From: Pyrenophora tritici-repentis
Lineage: Eukaryota > Ascomycota > Dothideomycetes > Pleosporales > Pleosporaceae
Reading direction: 5' to 3'
Length of the DNA: 64,000 bases
NCBI RefSeq assembly: GCF_003171515.1
Contig: NC_089390.1
Coordinates: forward strand, 6,014,001 to 6,078,000
Part shown: piece by piece, positions 19,177-29,038 of the stretch
How positions within the stretch are numbered: position 1 is the stretch's first letter
Layout of the letters: each line of letters opens with the position of its first letter
Position numbers and translations under genes: made by a program
Notes under the pieces: generated by a model
The model's input: the letters and a program-made list of their open reading frames with translations, nothing else
Databases searched by the model: none
Told to the model about the DNA's origin: nothing

Positions 19177-20703
19177 TAGGTGTGCGAAACGTCTGTGATA
19201 CAGCAGGTATCTCTCCTTTTCATTAACCTTAAGCTCGCTCTTAACTGGTGTATGGGGTTCCGTGCCTAGGAATGCTGTCTCGTGGTATCCATCGGCAATG
19301 TGTGACACTACGTAGAGGCCGTCGTCCATAGTTGCTTTAATAATGATCTCCTTTCCTAGTTTGAAGCATAGTACGTGTGAATTGAAACGACCCTTCAGGC
19401 CTGCTGCGCAAATTCTTCTCCCTGATAACAAATTGACTCCAAGGTTAGGTACAAGCAGTACTTCTGACAACCATGTCGACGATCCGTCTTTACACACCAC
19501 TTGAGCTTCTCCTTTCCAGTCTGCATATAATTCTCCCCCTCCAACCCGAACTAGTCTTCGCTTGATCTTGATCATTCGTCTAAACAATGAGGGTTGGTCA
19601 GACATGTGGGAGGAGGCGCCAGTGTCGGCAGCCCAAGTAGATGGAGAGGCCTTACCGACAATGTCTTTTGAGAGACGGCATGTCTCAATTTCCTCGGGTT
19701 CAGAGTCTGAGGTCTCGGATAATTCATCTGACTCTGAATTGACTTCTTCGGCTCCATATGCTTTGCCAGTCTTTTTGTGAGAATTCCTTTGCTTGAGTGT
19801 CTTAATAGGCGGCTTAGATGATTTCTTAGCGTCGTATTCCTTAAGGAGCTTTCGAGCTCTCTCACGTCTTGGACAGTCTCGTACGCCATGGGCTCCGTCA
19901 CAAAGGAAGCATTGGACCATAAACTTAGTACCAGATTCGGAGTCAGACGATAGTGGTGAGCTCTTGTGATTTCGGCGCTTGTAAGGCGGAACATACTTCT
20001 CCGTCTTCCGGAATGCTGGGAGAGCTTTTTCGTCGGCGTCTTGCTGGTCTCGAACCTCCTTCTCTTCCAGAAACTTAAGTTTCTGTTCAACCGTAAGGTT
20101 AAGTTGGGCGTTTAAGGTGTCAATCGTAGTCTTAAATTCTTTCGGGAGTGATCTAATAAGAACGAGTAGTAGTGCAGAGTCCTTGTAAGCTCCGTTGGTG
20201 TCAGCGTCTGCTGCTACGAGTTTGCGTCGGTATTCCTTTAGCTTTTCCCATGATCCAACAATTGTGTTCCCAGGATTGAATGTGAACGTTTGAATTCTGG
20301 TCATGTAAATGTTGGCGGTTGTGGCGTCAGTTTGGGTGTACTTCTTTTGTAGGTAGGCCCAGAACTGGAAGGCAGTGTCGTATTCGTCAATAAGGGCTTG
20401 GTCATCTTCAGTAAGCGACCGAAACAAGAGATCGATTGCAGTGGCTTCATCTTCTAGGTACTTGTCTCTTTTTTCAATGTTGACGCGGATCTTAGTATGC
20501 TTGTCTGCTTCAGCAATTTCCAACTCTTCCATAGCCTCCGTTAGTTCACCGGCTATTGCTATTTGGCAGTGCTGTACCAGGTTTTTCTCGCAGACATAGA
20601 AGACTTTCTTCCCCTTAAGCTTGACCTTGTTTCGGCGGAACCAAGTATCGTGGTTTTCAGCTGTAAGTTGGGGAATCTTCCATTCTTCCTTCTCTACAGC
20701 CAT
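19169..20703 (-). pseudogene. Copia Gag and protease, truncated by the hAT insertion
   Basis: Starts at the ATG 20703 (KEEWKIPQLTAENHDTWFRR) with a UBN2/Gag-type helical region (DEYDTAFQFWAYLQKKYTQT, SLPKEFKTTIDTLNAQLN). A zinc knuckle follows, CFLCDGAHGVRDC, spaced C-X2-C-X3-H-X4-C, one residue shorter than the usual CCHC knuckle. The aspartic protease is marked by AADTGASSHM and LLVPNLGVNLLSG. The GAG-pre-integrase segment (YLLYHRRFAHLGPT) ends at the hAT target site. Downstream codons up to 18961 belong to the hAT end. Single-frame Gag-Pol without a separate pol start is usual for copia. Confidence 0.9.
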
Positions 20704-20772
20704 CTTGTGTGTTTTGAGTTGGTGAGACTATTATGCGAGCAAGGTACGTGGTATGATGCTAAGAGTGTAGGT

Positions 20773-20829
20773 GATGCGGGCGATGCGGGCGATACAGGCG
20801 ATGCGGGCGATCCGGGCGATCCGGGTGAT
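20773..20829. repeat. 9-bp tandem repeat in the copia leader
   Basis: Six units of the form GATGCGGGC with small changes (GATACAGGC, GATCCGGGC, GATCCGGGT). On the plus strand it would read as Gly-Asp-Ala repeats, but no gene is supported there. Confidence 0.8.
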
Positions 20830-20932
20830 ATTCTGCGGGCGGTGCAGTCGTTATCGGTTCTCGGGTGTAGAGACGGTGTATTTAAGTGTGATTGCGTGTT
20901 AACCGCGTTGTACACGACTTCTTTTCTTTTCT

Positions 20933-21024
20933 GATTCCTTCTTGAATCTAAGTCCTTCGTGACTTGGGTGGATGTTTTGATTCCTTCTTGAATCTGAGTC
21001 CTTCGTGACTCGGGTAGGTGTTTG
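20933..21024 (-). repeat. 46-bp tandem repeat forming paired hairpins in the copia leader
   Basis: Two 46-bp copies start at 20933 and 20979. Each contains two inverted repeats with 5-bp stems and 6-nt loops: GATTC/GAATC (20933-20948 and 20979-20994) and a second one at 20950-20965 (AAGTC/GACTT) and 20996-21011 (GAGTC/GACTC). The outer pair of the second stem is A:T in one copy and G:C in the other, a compensatory change. The RNA from the minus strand would show loops AAGAAG and ACGAAG. Confidence 0.75.
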
Positions 21025-21044
21025 AAAACAATAACGTTGGGTTA

Positions 21045-21063
21045 GGCAACCGGGCTCATAACC
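21045..21063 (-). other. Copia primer-binding site for initiator methionine half-tRNA
   Basis: Read in coding direction, GGTTATGAGCCCGGTTGCC follows the 5' LTR directly. GGTTATGAGCCC is the reverse complement of GGGCTCATAACC, the anticodon stem-loop of eukaryotic initiator methionine tRNA. Priming from a cleaved half-tRNA is known for Ty5- and copia-type elements. Confidence 0.85.
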
Positions 21064-21298
21064 TGTTAGAACAAGGTCTCCTCTGGTGGTATGACTACCA
21101 TAGGCGACCGAGTAGAGGTACGAAAGGTAACCCTGTATTGGATTGAACTTCACTAAGAGCTATTGTTCTATCTACTTGTTGTTATGATGATCTTAGGACG
21201 TACATGACAGATCATCATTCCGCGTCGGTCCTTCTGCTCGGGCTTACTCCACGAACCTCACCTCGCCGACCTGGACTGAACCTAACATATTCTTAACA
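21064..21298 (-). repeat. Right LTR (5' LTR of the copia element)
   Basis: 235 bp, same ends and apparently the same sequence as 12760-12994. It would contain the promoter that drives minus-strand transcription of the element. Confidence 0.95.
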
Positions 21299-21303
21299 GG
21301 TTC
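21299..21303. other. Target site duplication of the copia element (right)
   Basis: GGTTC, identical to 12755-12759, directly after the right LTR. Confidence 0.9.
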
Positions 21304-21345
21304 GGCCTAAAAACCCCACACGTATTAGCCCTTAACTATAGCCCC

Positions 21346-21527
21346 TTACAACTTGCAGTTCTTAGGATTTTCACTGCAGATCTAAAGAAGTACGGATTAG
21401 CGTAGGTAATTGTCGTTAGGTGCGCGGGTCTTACATCGCCAATACCGGGGTCCATGCCTATTACGTATTCAGCGGTGACTCGGGAGATGATGCCTAGAAG
21501 ACATAATCCGATGGCGATGAGCTTCAT
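21346..21527 (-). CDS. Small secreted two-cysteine peptide
   Basis: Exons 21527-21435 and 21381-21346, separated by a 53-nt intron with donor GTAAGA, branch-like CGCTAATCC and acceptor TTTAG. The product is 42 aa: a signal peptide of about 19 residues (MKLIAIGLCLLGIISRVTA) and a mature part of 23 residues that begins EYVIGMDPGIGD and carries two cysteines (ICSENPKNCKL), enough for one disulfide. Unspliced, the frame gives a 64-aa version with a less sensible tail. The ATG at 21527 is the first true ATG in its frame. The stop codon lies 47 bp from the copia LTR on the same strand. A role as effector or signalling peptide is possible but only inferred from size and secretion. Confidence 0.5.
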
Positions 21528-21945
21528 GGTAGGATTGAAGGTGGAGAGTGTGGTAGCCGTTTGCGGTTGGTATGGTAACGTGGTAGGTGTTTTTGTCGAG
21601 ACGCGGTGAGAGCCTTCACTAGTATTCACGGTGAATCAGGCTTCCCGTGCTCTGATTGGCCAGGCACTGATTAGTCAGCTGCTCCGTGCGCGCACCATAG
21701 ATATTCTCCCTTCTCCCGTAGCTCCAATACAACAAGTTGACGCACGTTTCTCCACCTTCATCAGAATCATGTTGTATTAGAGCTGTATGGGAAAGAGGTC
21801 TATATACGCAGTAGGAAGAGGGAGTGAAGGAGCTAGGCCGTAAAGGTACTAGCGGGTAAATGGGTGGCTGCCTGGTTGCCCAAGGAGGAGCCAAGGGATA
21901 AGCCCTATGGCCGACAGATACCAATACCAATGAATGAAAACTAGG

Positions 21946-23328
21946 ATCTGTGGATATTTGATGGTCGGAGCACACATCTGAGTTCATCTTCCTTCACCAG
22001 CCTGGGGTCACAATGGCTTCACCCCAACGGCTCAGCAGCTTGGCTCTCGAGATTGTATGATCTAAAAAGCTACTTTCCACCACGTTCCCCTTCCGAGTTC
22101 TCGAGTTATCTGATGCGCTTCTCGAAATCAGTTCGTGCTTTCCAAGACAATCGTGGGTGTATCTCATGTAAGTAATACAAAAACATAGAAACTGTTCACT
22201 AATCATTTCTAGTCTTTGTTTCGAACAATTCTGAGCTGGTAAATCCGCCCTAATTTCTTGACGATCGTTTGGGTGATGAAGGCGTCGCCCATGCTCGCCC
22301 ATGCTCGCCCCGCCCAAGAGGACATCCGTCTACACCTTGGTAAAGTTTGTGCATCTTTCATGACACAACTTGCGTCGAACCCTCTCCATGGTTTACCAGG
22401 GAAAACCAACCCTATTCACACTCCGATAGAACTGCTGCCCCTCATTTCCGTCAGTGTAGCCTTGTTCAGCTATCAAATTTCGTCGATAGCGTTCAATTCT
22501 CGTATGCACCATGGCGTTGAGGATGGTATCGGCTTTTTTGTCTTTTTGATACCCTATACGCTTTTAGGTAGTTCTGTACATTACAATAGCACCATGGCGA
22601 GATATTGACACGGATCCACGCCGTCATTCGATACACCTGTCCTCCCTCCAGGACGCTAGAAGCGATGCTTGTTTCTACGAACAACTCCAAAACTGTGTGT
22701 TGGATCTCACTTCAGCTACAAAAGATTTGCTCGAGCTATTCGATATAGATTTCGCAGTCCAGTCGGATTTTAGTTATCTCGCCACCGAAACGCGCGCGAT
22801 ATGCTCAGACTTGATTAGAACCTCAAACAAACTTTGTGCTCGACTGGAGAGTCATCTCCGCTTGACCGAGCTGCTGTGTGGGTTTAAAGAGCCACTAAAC
22901 GTGTGGAAACTGGGTCTTCTGGCCAGTGGATTCCTCCCGCTTCCCTGGCCACTGGTCTACTCAGTATGCAAACCCGCGTTGCAGATCTCCAATTATTGCT
23001 ATACGACTTTTTTGGCGTAATCATTCTACTCGGCACTATGGTAATGGGGTTCTCTTTCTTATCACTATTGTATGCACGATCCAAGTACTTGCAGGTAAAG
23101 GCAAAGGATAATGCCCTATTTCGTAAACAGATTTACCCTTTCATCAAATCTGTTGGTCTAATTTTCTGTTTCTTAACTTGGGGATTGATGTTGGTGAGCT
23201 TTCTGGTTGGAATGACGAAAAGCGTTAGGCTTAGTCTCCTAATATTAGGATACGGAGCTATCATTGTTGTGTCGACAATACTTGCCGGAATAGGTGCTTG
23301 GCTTAGGCGGAAACCCCTACAAGATTAA
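21946..23328 (+). CDS. Multi-exon membrane protein of unknown family (5' end unresolved)
   Basis: A chain of exons in compatible phase can be read: from about 21946 to 22167, 22213-22238, 22282-22501, 22590 to about 22875 or 22881, and 22965-23328. Acceptor and donor motifs are fungal in each case (for example ATCTCAT|GTAAGT, TTTCTAG, and C|GTATGC joined to AATAG|CA). The product begins inside WIFDGRSTHLSS, has a hydrophobic block (ELLPLISVSVALFSYQIS), a long amphipathic helical region (ATKDLLELFDIDFAVQ, ICSDLIRTSNKLCARLESHL), and three C-terminal membrane segments (DFFGVIILLGTMVMGFSFL, VGLIFCFLTWGLMLVSFLVG, LLILGYGAIIVVSTILAGIG) ending RRKPLQD. Overall shape resembles fungal proteins with a CorA-like C-terminal membrane domain, but I cannot name a family. 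No start codon is assigned. Confidence 0.5.
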
Positions 23329-23574
23329 ACAAAGGAGGAATGAAAAAAACGAGTGCTGATTGATGAGAACAGATTTTGGATAGAGTTTATGGAGCACTTG
23401 CATTCTTAATGAGTTGGCTTGGGTAAGGCGTATACCAGTCGCGCGCACGGGAATACGAGTCAGCGAGAAGTCCCGCAGTGCAACGGGCGAACACCATGGT
23501 AAACTATATACATAACAATAAACTCAAACACTAATTTCTCCACAAATTGTAAGATGTAACACAATATTTTTCAT

Positions 23575-24513
23575 TCAAGGACTAGCCACTGAAGTAGTAA
23601 GCGAGCCACTCTCAACGTAAACACCGCTAAAGTACCAGTCCTCAGCGCCACTGCCATCGTTACCCTGGCGGGGCAGACGAAGAACACCAAGATGCCAATC
23701 AGCACCGTTGGAAGATGTGCTAGTGGAGAAAGGTCCTGCAGTCTTGACGAGCGTGTTGTTGCCGGTCGAATGCCAGAAGCTGACTTGCTTGGAAGAAAAG
23801 TTGATCTCGTATACGACGTTATGCCATTCGTCGGCCTTGAGCTCAGTCTTCCACTTACTCTGTCCGCTGACCATCCACTGCCTGTGATAGGAATTAGCAA
23901 ATTTTCGGATGTGTTGTGTGAACTTTTTGCTTACAGGTTGGTGTTGCTTGTGCCGGATTCTCCGCTGATCCAGCCGTACTTGAGCTCGGTGAAGTGGCTC
24001 TCGAAGAAGCAGATTTGGTGCTCGTTGGTCGCACTTGGGACGTTGGTGGAAGACCTCTTGATGGAGTAGTGGTAGTAGACTGTTCCTTGGTTGATAGCAG
24101 CCTTGGTCTGGGGAATCAGCTCTGTCCTCCACATGTCGCTGTTCCACTTGGCTGTGCTGTCGATGGTGATCCTGGCACCTTGCTTGCTGCCGGTATCTCC
24201 GGGGTTCTTGTAATTTGGCGACAGATTGACGTATTTGGAGGTGGCACCTGATCCGTGGATGTAGTATTGGTAGTCTAGGAAATACCGTCAGGTTCAAAAT
24301 TCCCTAGTGCAATGAAAACGCGGGCTTACTGCCAACTTGATTTGCCCACGACCACTTGTCCAAGTCTGCGCTTGAAGTCATGTCATTGAAGCGACCGTCC
24401 CACAGGATAGTACCTAGATCATGTTAGCGATACTCAAACTGCTCGATGTGAGTAAACAAACCCGCGGAGACGGCGCTGATGAGCGCACCGATAATAGTAG
24501 TCTGTCCAAACAT
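23575..24513 (-). CDS. Glycoside hydrolase family 131 beta-glucanase, secreted
   Basis: GH131 enzymes cut beta-1,3/1,6 and beta-1,4 glucans and are found in plant-degrading and plant-infecting fungi. Exons 24513-24462, 24413-24330, 24274-23935 and 23881-23575 give 260 aa. A signal peptide (MFGQTTIIGALISAVSAG) is followed by the family hallmarks TILWDGRFNDM, LDKWSWANQVG, YQYYIHGSG, KYVNLSPNYKNP, GSKQGARITID, DMWRTELIPQTK, HQICFFESHFTELKYGW, WHNVVYEINFSSKQVSFWHS and DWHLGVLRLP. Length equals a single catalytic domain; no cellulose-binding domain follows. It would act outside the cell. The 5' flank has a clear 51-bp first intron. Neighbours do not suggest a cluster. Confidence 0.88.
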
Positions 24514-26568
24514 CTTGGTGGTAAAGAAGATACAGGTATCTGTGGAGCAAAAGCTTGTTGCTTGCGATTGAAATAGCAGACATTTACTAGGCTATATAAA
24601 GGCCGTTCTCAAGCCACACTCTAAAGACATCGAGCCGAGAATCCAGGCGAAGCACCGATCCATGTTCGGAGCTCTGCACATCAATATCCAGGAAACAACT
24701 ACGGGGTGTCCTCGTTCTCGTGTACCTACTAAATACGTGCAACGTGACCATTCTCCTCAATTAATATATATGTAGCCGGTGGCATTTCCGGTGGTGATGT
24801 GCGACTAGTGGCGGCCGCACGGTCCGGGGTACTTTGCATTTCCCTCGCAACTCAAAATACCAAAGCGACGACCCGGAATTCGTTGCGGGGATAACGGCAC
24901 ATGGCTCAATACCGGCGATCTAATTACACCATAGAAATGGGGGAAAGCGTGTGTGTATAGACGAATTGATGTTGATGACATGCTGGTGAAGCCCTGGAGA
25001 TTAAACTACATTAAAGCGGCGCTTACCTCTTCGGGATTAGATCACGAAGCTTGATGAATGAGCTTTGGGAACGCACATTACGAGTTTTCGCGATCTCGGA
25101 TACGAAAGCAGTAGAATTGAATGTCTGGCTGGGCAATTTTGGTTTTAATAGTAGTGACATACAGTAGGGAAAGAAATGCAGTGCGCGACCACCGAATCTG
25201 CACTGGCACCACTGTAATCTTACACTTTGCCAACGCCAAACTATCGTGGTGCCAGAGCTCATCAAGAGACCAAGACTTTCGCTAACCCAATCTAATGGAA
25301 TCACCAAGAGCAATTGCCAGATAAAGCTGCAGGCCGGAGATTTTATTACTGAAAGTTTCCAATAACTCCAGTTGAGCATCAAAGTGGGTTCTACATCCCT
25401 CAACTGACAGCAGCAGGGTTTGCTCAAGATAGCCGTTCACTACTCCGCTATTCTCTCCCTTACATCTGAAAATGAGGATGAGTGGCGCGAAGCTCACCTC
25501 CCCATGACCAGCTCGTTGATAGACATGGTTCGACTCGCGAATGTCTGTAAGATGCTCCCGCACATCAAGGTCGAGTACGGCCTCTCGACTGCCTACCAGT
25601 ACACTATTATCTATCTCAACATGGGCGGAAATGGGCTGGCTAAAGCCTTTTTGTTAGCAGCCGCGTATTCAGATCTGCTACAAGGTGAGCCCATACACCA
25701 TCTCTGGTCGCCTGTAAAGCCAACGCGAGAAGGGATCGAGTAATTCAGTGGTATTCATTCGCTGGTATCAAAGTTGTTAAAGGAATGGAGGAAGAAAGAA
25801 CCCGACGTGATAAACTGCTGGTGACTAGATGCGGCCAAGACTCAGGACGCCATACCTCACTAAGTACCAGTGCTTTATAATTGGATGGACAAGGGCATGT
25901 AAAGGGGATTCGGGCGATGTGATAATTGGAGAAGTGAGAAGGTATATGTCAGATCTAGCTCGTTTAGTATTATATCGATAGGGTACGGGGCACAACAAAG
26001 ATGAATATCAATGATTGCTACCTAGGTAGTCTACGTATCACGCTCAAGTAATCTTGCTTTAGAAGTATCAGAAGCCTTACAGCAACAATGTGATGAAAAC
26101 GTCGTTCAATAGTTGAGACATGTGATTCGAGTGGCCTGATCGACATCAGTGTTGTGAGCCTGAAGGCTTTGGTCTTGTTGACTGGATGAAACCGTAGATC
26201 TTTCTGGCTGGTGTATTGTTCTCGAATAATAAATCTCTTGCATGCTTGGTGTTGAGCACAAAGATAAAGAAACGCAGAGTGCACGCCGGATGCGTCATGT
26301 TTCTTTGGTCCATTGTGGTGTGCGACGATGCTTTGGGTCAACGTGGCGTTCGGTGCTATTATAACTTGAAAGAGATTAAAGCGGGTCCGCCGGTGATTGT
26401 TGCCTTGGTGACATCACAAACAAGCGACACAGACTTCCCAACTTCACCTCCCAATCATTCGAGCCAGCCCAGAAGTGTCACACGCCTTGCAACAACACCA
26501 TCGCTGTCGCCAAACCTATACACGACAAAATTAGATCGACACGGCGATAACATCACGGTTCCGACGAC
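24514..26568. other. Intergenic region, no reliable gene
   Basis: About 2 kb. Minus-strand frames at 25023-25563 contain a helix-forming stretch (HFDAQLELLETFSNKISGLQ) reminiscent of fungal STAND N-terminal regions, but frames break and no start or full domain is visible; this could be a gene relic. The region also holds the GH131 and SRC1 promoters. Confidence 0.4.
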
Positions 26569-28683
26569 ATGGCTGATGCGCGCGGAGAATACTGGTACTA
26601 CGAGGACGGTGTTGATCCGAACAAGATCACAGTTCCAGAACTACGGAGCATTCTACTTCGGCATGGAGTAACCTATCCATCCTCAGCAAAGAAGGCATTT
26701 CTGGTCGGTCTCTTTATAGATGCTGTTCTGCCTCAAAAATCAAAAGTACAAAGGATGCTGGCACAAACCAAGCGATCGACGCGGGGTATCGTGGACGTCC
26801 CCTCCAGTTCAGCCAGCACTGCGGATACCGACGAAACCGAAGACGAAACCCTCGTGGCTCCTACACCAGCGACGAGACGGATATCGCGGAGAACAACGCG
26901 TGGCGGGACGGAGGACGTAGATGTGCCTGCACCACGCGCCAAGACGCCCTCTCGCGCGGTACCCGCCAAACATAGTAGAGCTCTCGAGCCCGACGTGGAC
27001 GAACGGCCTGCAGCTAGACGCACGCGCAAGAGCGTCACGCCTGCCGTAAAAGAGCCTTCGCCCGACCCAGTGGCGTGGCATCGCAATGACGCGGCTAGTC
27101 CCTTTACCCAGGAGAATGTATTCCAGACGGGAGCCTCTTCGCCCGCAGTACCAGATACTACCGCACGTGACCGGCGTAGGCGGACAACAGGCTACGGACG
27201 CGAGAGGCGCAGGAGCGACGCCCACCGCCGGCAGACATACCAGCCCAGCAGCCAGCAGCTAGACGAGGGTATTAGCGTACCTACGCGTCGGACATTCGAC
27301 GTGGCAGACCCGCGTGTGAAGCAGGAGGAGGACGAGGAGGAAGATATTGTAGATGCAGGCGAAGAATTCACCCCAGAAGAACAGCTGGACCTAGTGCGCG
27401 AGCGCGCAAAGTCAGGAGAAGTGGATATCCTCCCTCCCCGCAGACGGCGGCAGAAAGCCAAGGCTACTGGCAGGATCAAGGCAGGGGCTGGGACCATTCT
27501 TCTTACTGCGGTTACAGTCTTTGCTGGTGTCTGGCGGCAAGAAAAAATCGACGTTGGATTCTGTGGCGTTGGGCGCGATGCTACAGCACTAGCTGGCGTA
27601 GACATTCCAAGCTGGGCTGGCCAAATACTCCCGCACTGCGAGCCGTGTCCGCCACATGCGCAATGCTACCGAGGACTAAAGATAAAGTGTGACCCTGATT
27701 TCATCGAGAAGGATCATCCACTATCGCTCGGTGGCCTGGTCCCTCTCCCACCGACATGCGAGCCTGATAGCGAAAAGACGCGCAAAGTCAATGGTATAGC
27801 CAACAAAGCAGTGGAGGTACTACGGAAACGCAAAGCCCAGTACGAGTGTGGTGAGCCAGACGCGCAAGGGAATCTAGTAGAAAGCCCAGAAGTGAGCGAA
27901 AAAGACCTGAAACAAGACATGGCTTCTCGGAAAAGCAAGAGCCTGACGGATCAGGAGTTCAGTGAGCTCTGGGACAGAGCCTTTCCCGAGGTACTTATGC
28001 GGGAGGAAGTTGTCGAAACTACCAATGGGTGAGTGTTCTCCTTTCCAATCCATTACGCGATATATCTGACGTGGAATTGTACTAATCAGTCACTCTTCCT
28101 TGGACACAGAACAACCAGTGGACGGCGACTCGCATCAACCTCTCTCGCCAAGCTCTCCCTCGTCTGCAGTACCCGAAGATACCTCCGACAGTCTTTTGAA
28201 CGACATCTTCTCAAAATTATAGGTGCATTTTTATTTGCTTTCCTTAGTTTGTATGGCAAATACTCATACACCCACAACAAATCCATGGAAGCTCGCGCGG
28301 CGCAGCTTGCAGCCGATGCGTATGACAGGCTTCAAGATCAAGCTGCACTGAGCTTTTTGGAGCCTGGCGCAGAAAAGGGTATCAGCATGACACAGCTACG
28401 TGATGACGTCCTACGCACCGAGTTCAACGCCTCCCGACGACAGAGGTTATGGACAAGGGTTCAGGCGAAGGTCGAACGAAACAGTAATATCCGTGCAGGT
28501 GTCCGTACAACAGCCACCGGGGATGTTGCTCGCATGTGGGAATGGATAGGTCCCGTGAAACGACTGGAAGATGGCAGGCGCGAGAGTGGCCGCTTTAGTC
28601 TTGGTACAGGCAGCAGCCCTCCTTCTGGAAATAGGGTTGCAAAAGAAGTGAAGAAGTGGGAAGAGGGACGCCCGATTTATTAG
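26569..28683 (+). CDS. SRC1: Src1/Heh inner nuclear membrane protein
   Basis: Integral protein of the inner nuclear membrane of the LEM/Man1 group; tethers chromatin, including rDNA and subtelomeres, and takes part in nuclear pore quality control. Exons 26569-28028 and 28110-28683 join to 677 aa. The N-terminal HeH/LEM-like helix-turn-helix covers about residues 1-45 (ITVPELRSILLRHGVTYPSS). A long basic linker rich in Arg, Pro and Ser follows, then an acidic patch (EEDEEEDIVDAGEEF). First membrane segment is near residues 305-325 (GTILLTAVTVFAGVW). The luminal Man1-Src1p-C-terminal domain has paired cysteines (VGFCGVG, HCEPCPPHAQCYRG, KIKCDPDF). The second membrane segment is IIGAFLFAFLSLYGKYSY, followed by the conserved nucleoplasmic region ending GRPIY. 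Length and order are typical. Confidence 0.9.
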
Positions 28684-29038
28684 CTTTCACGATTTGCAGG
28701 TATCTTCTGCTGTATGGACTAGCTTCATGAATGGCGAGCATCATTGGGTGTAACGAGCGGGTGGGGATTTGAAGTTTTAATACCTTGCATGATACCATGA
28801 TGACTATTTTATCTTATTCTATGCAAATGCCTCTGACCGAGCCACTTCGACTCGACTGCTGGAATACATTACTGTGATCATAACGTCTTGGCGGTGGCTA
28901 GTGGGTGGCGCATGAGTATCGGCTTACTAACCTAGCCGAAGCCCACACAACGCTAGCAATATCGGCCCAGCGACCAAACAACTCCAGCAACACCGCCAAC
29001 CTTTCGCTCCTACTAACCACAGAGCAAATACCGTCAAA
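28684..29038. promoter_or_regulatory. Promoter region of the eL42 gene
   Basis: About 355 bp between SRC1 and the ribosomal protein start. It must contain the SRC1 3' end and the eL42 promoter. The last 130 bp are rich in short CCAGC and ACCGCC runs on the plus strand; no motif can be assigned with confidence. Confidence 0.45.

Larger units (their letters stand above)
20704..21063 (-). other. Copia untranslated leader with internal repeats
   Basis: Region between the 5' LTR and the Gag start. It holds a 46-bp direct repeat with hairpins, a 9-bp tandem repeat and the primer-binding site. It is expected to carry the packaging signal of the genomic RNA, which is inferred from position only. Confidence 0.75.
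12760..21298 (-). mobile_element. Ty1/copia LTR retrotransposon, disrupted by a nested hAT element
   Basis: Element of 8539 bp, of which 3141 bp plus an 8-bp duplication belong to a later hAT insertion; the original copia would be about 5390 bp. Coding strand is minus. Order in coding direction is LTR, half-tRNA primer site, leader with repeats, Gag, protease, GAG-pre-integrase, integrase, reverse transcriptase, RNase H, polypurine tract, LTR. Protease-integrase-RT order identifies copia rather than gypsy. LTRs look identical by eye and the 5-bp target duplication is perfect, so insertion was recent. Two lesions break the single Gag-Pol frame: the hAT insertion in the pre-integrase region and a one-base frameshift at about 15766 in the integrase. 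It is therefore not autonomous as it stands. It sits between the patatin gene (convergent) and a small secreted-peptide gene (co-oriented). Confidence 0.95.

Noticed and set aside
20563..20934. Plus-strand frame with Gly-Asp-Ala repeats
   Set aside because: It is antisense to Gag and the copia leader; the repeats come from the 9-bp tandem array.
21994..22409. Minus-strand frames beside the membrane protein gene
   Set aside because: They overlap the better supported plus-strand exons and show no domain or splice pattern.
25023..25563. Minus-strand helical frames that might be a STAND N-terminal domain
   Set aside because: Frames break, there is no credible start, and only about 30 residues look domain-like. 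Possibly a relic, not callable.
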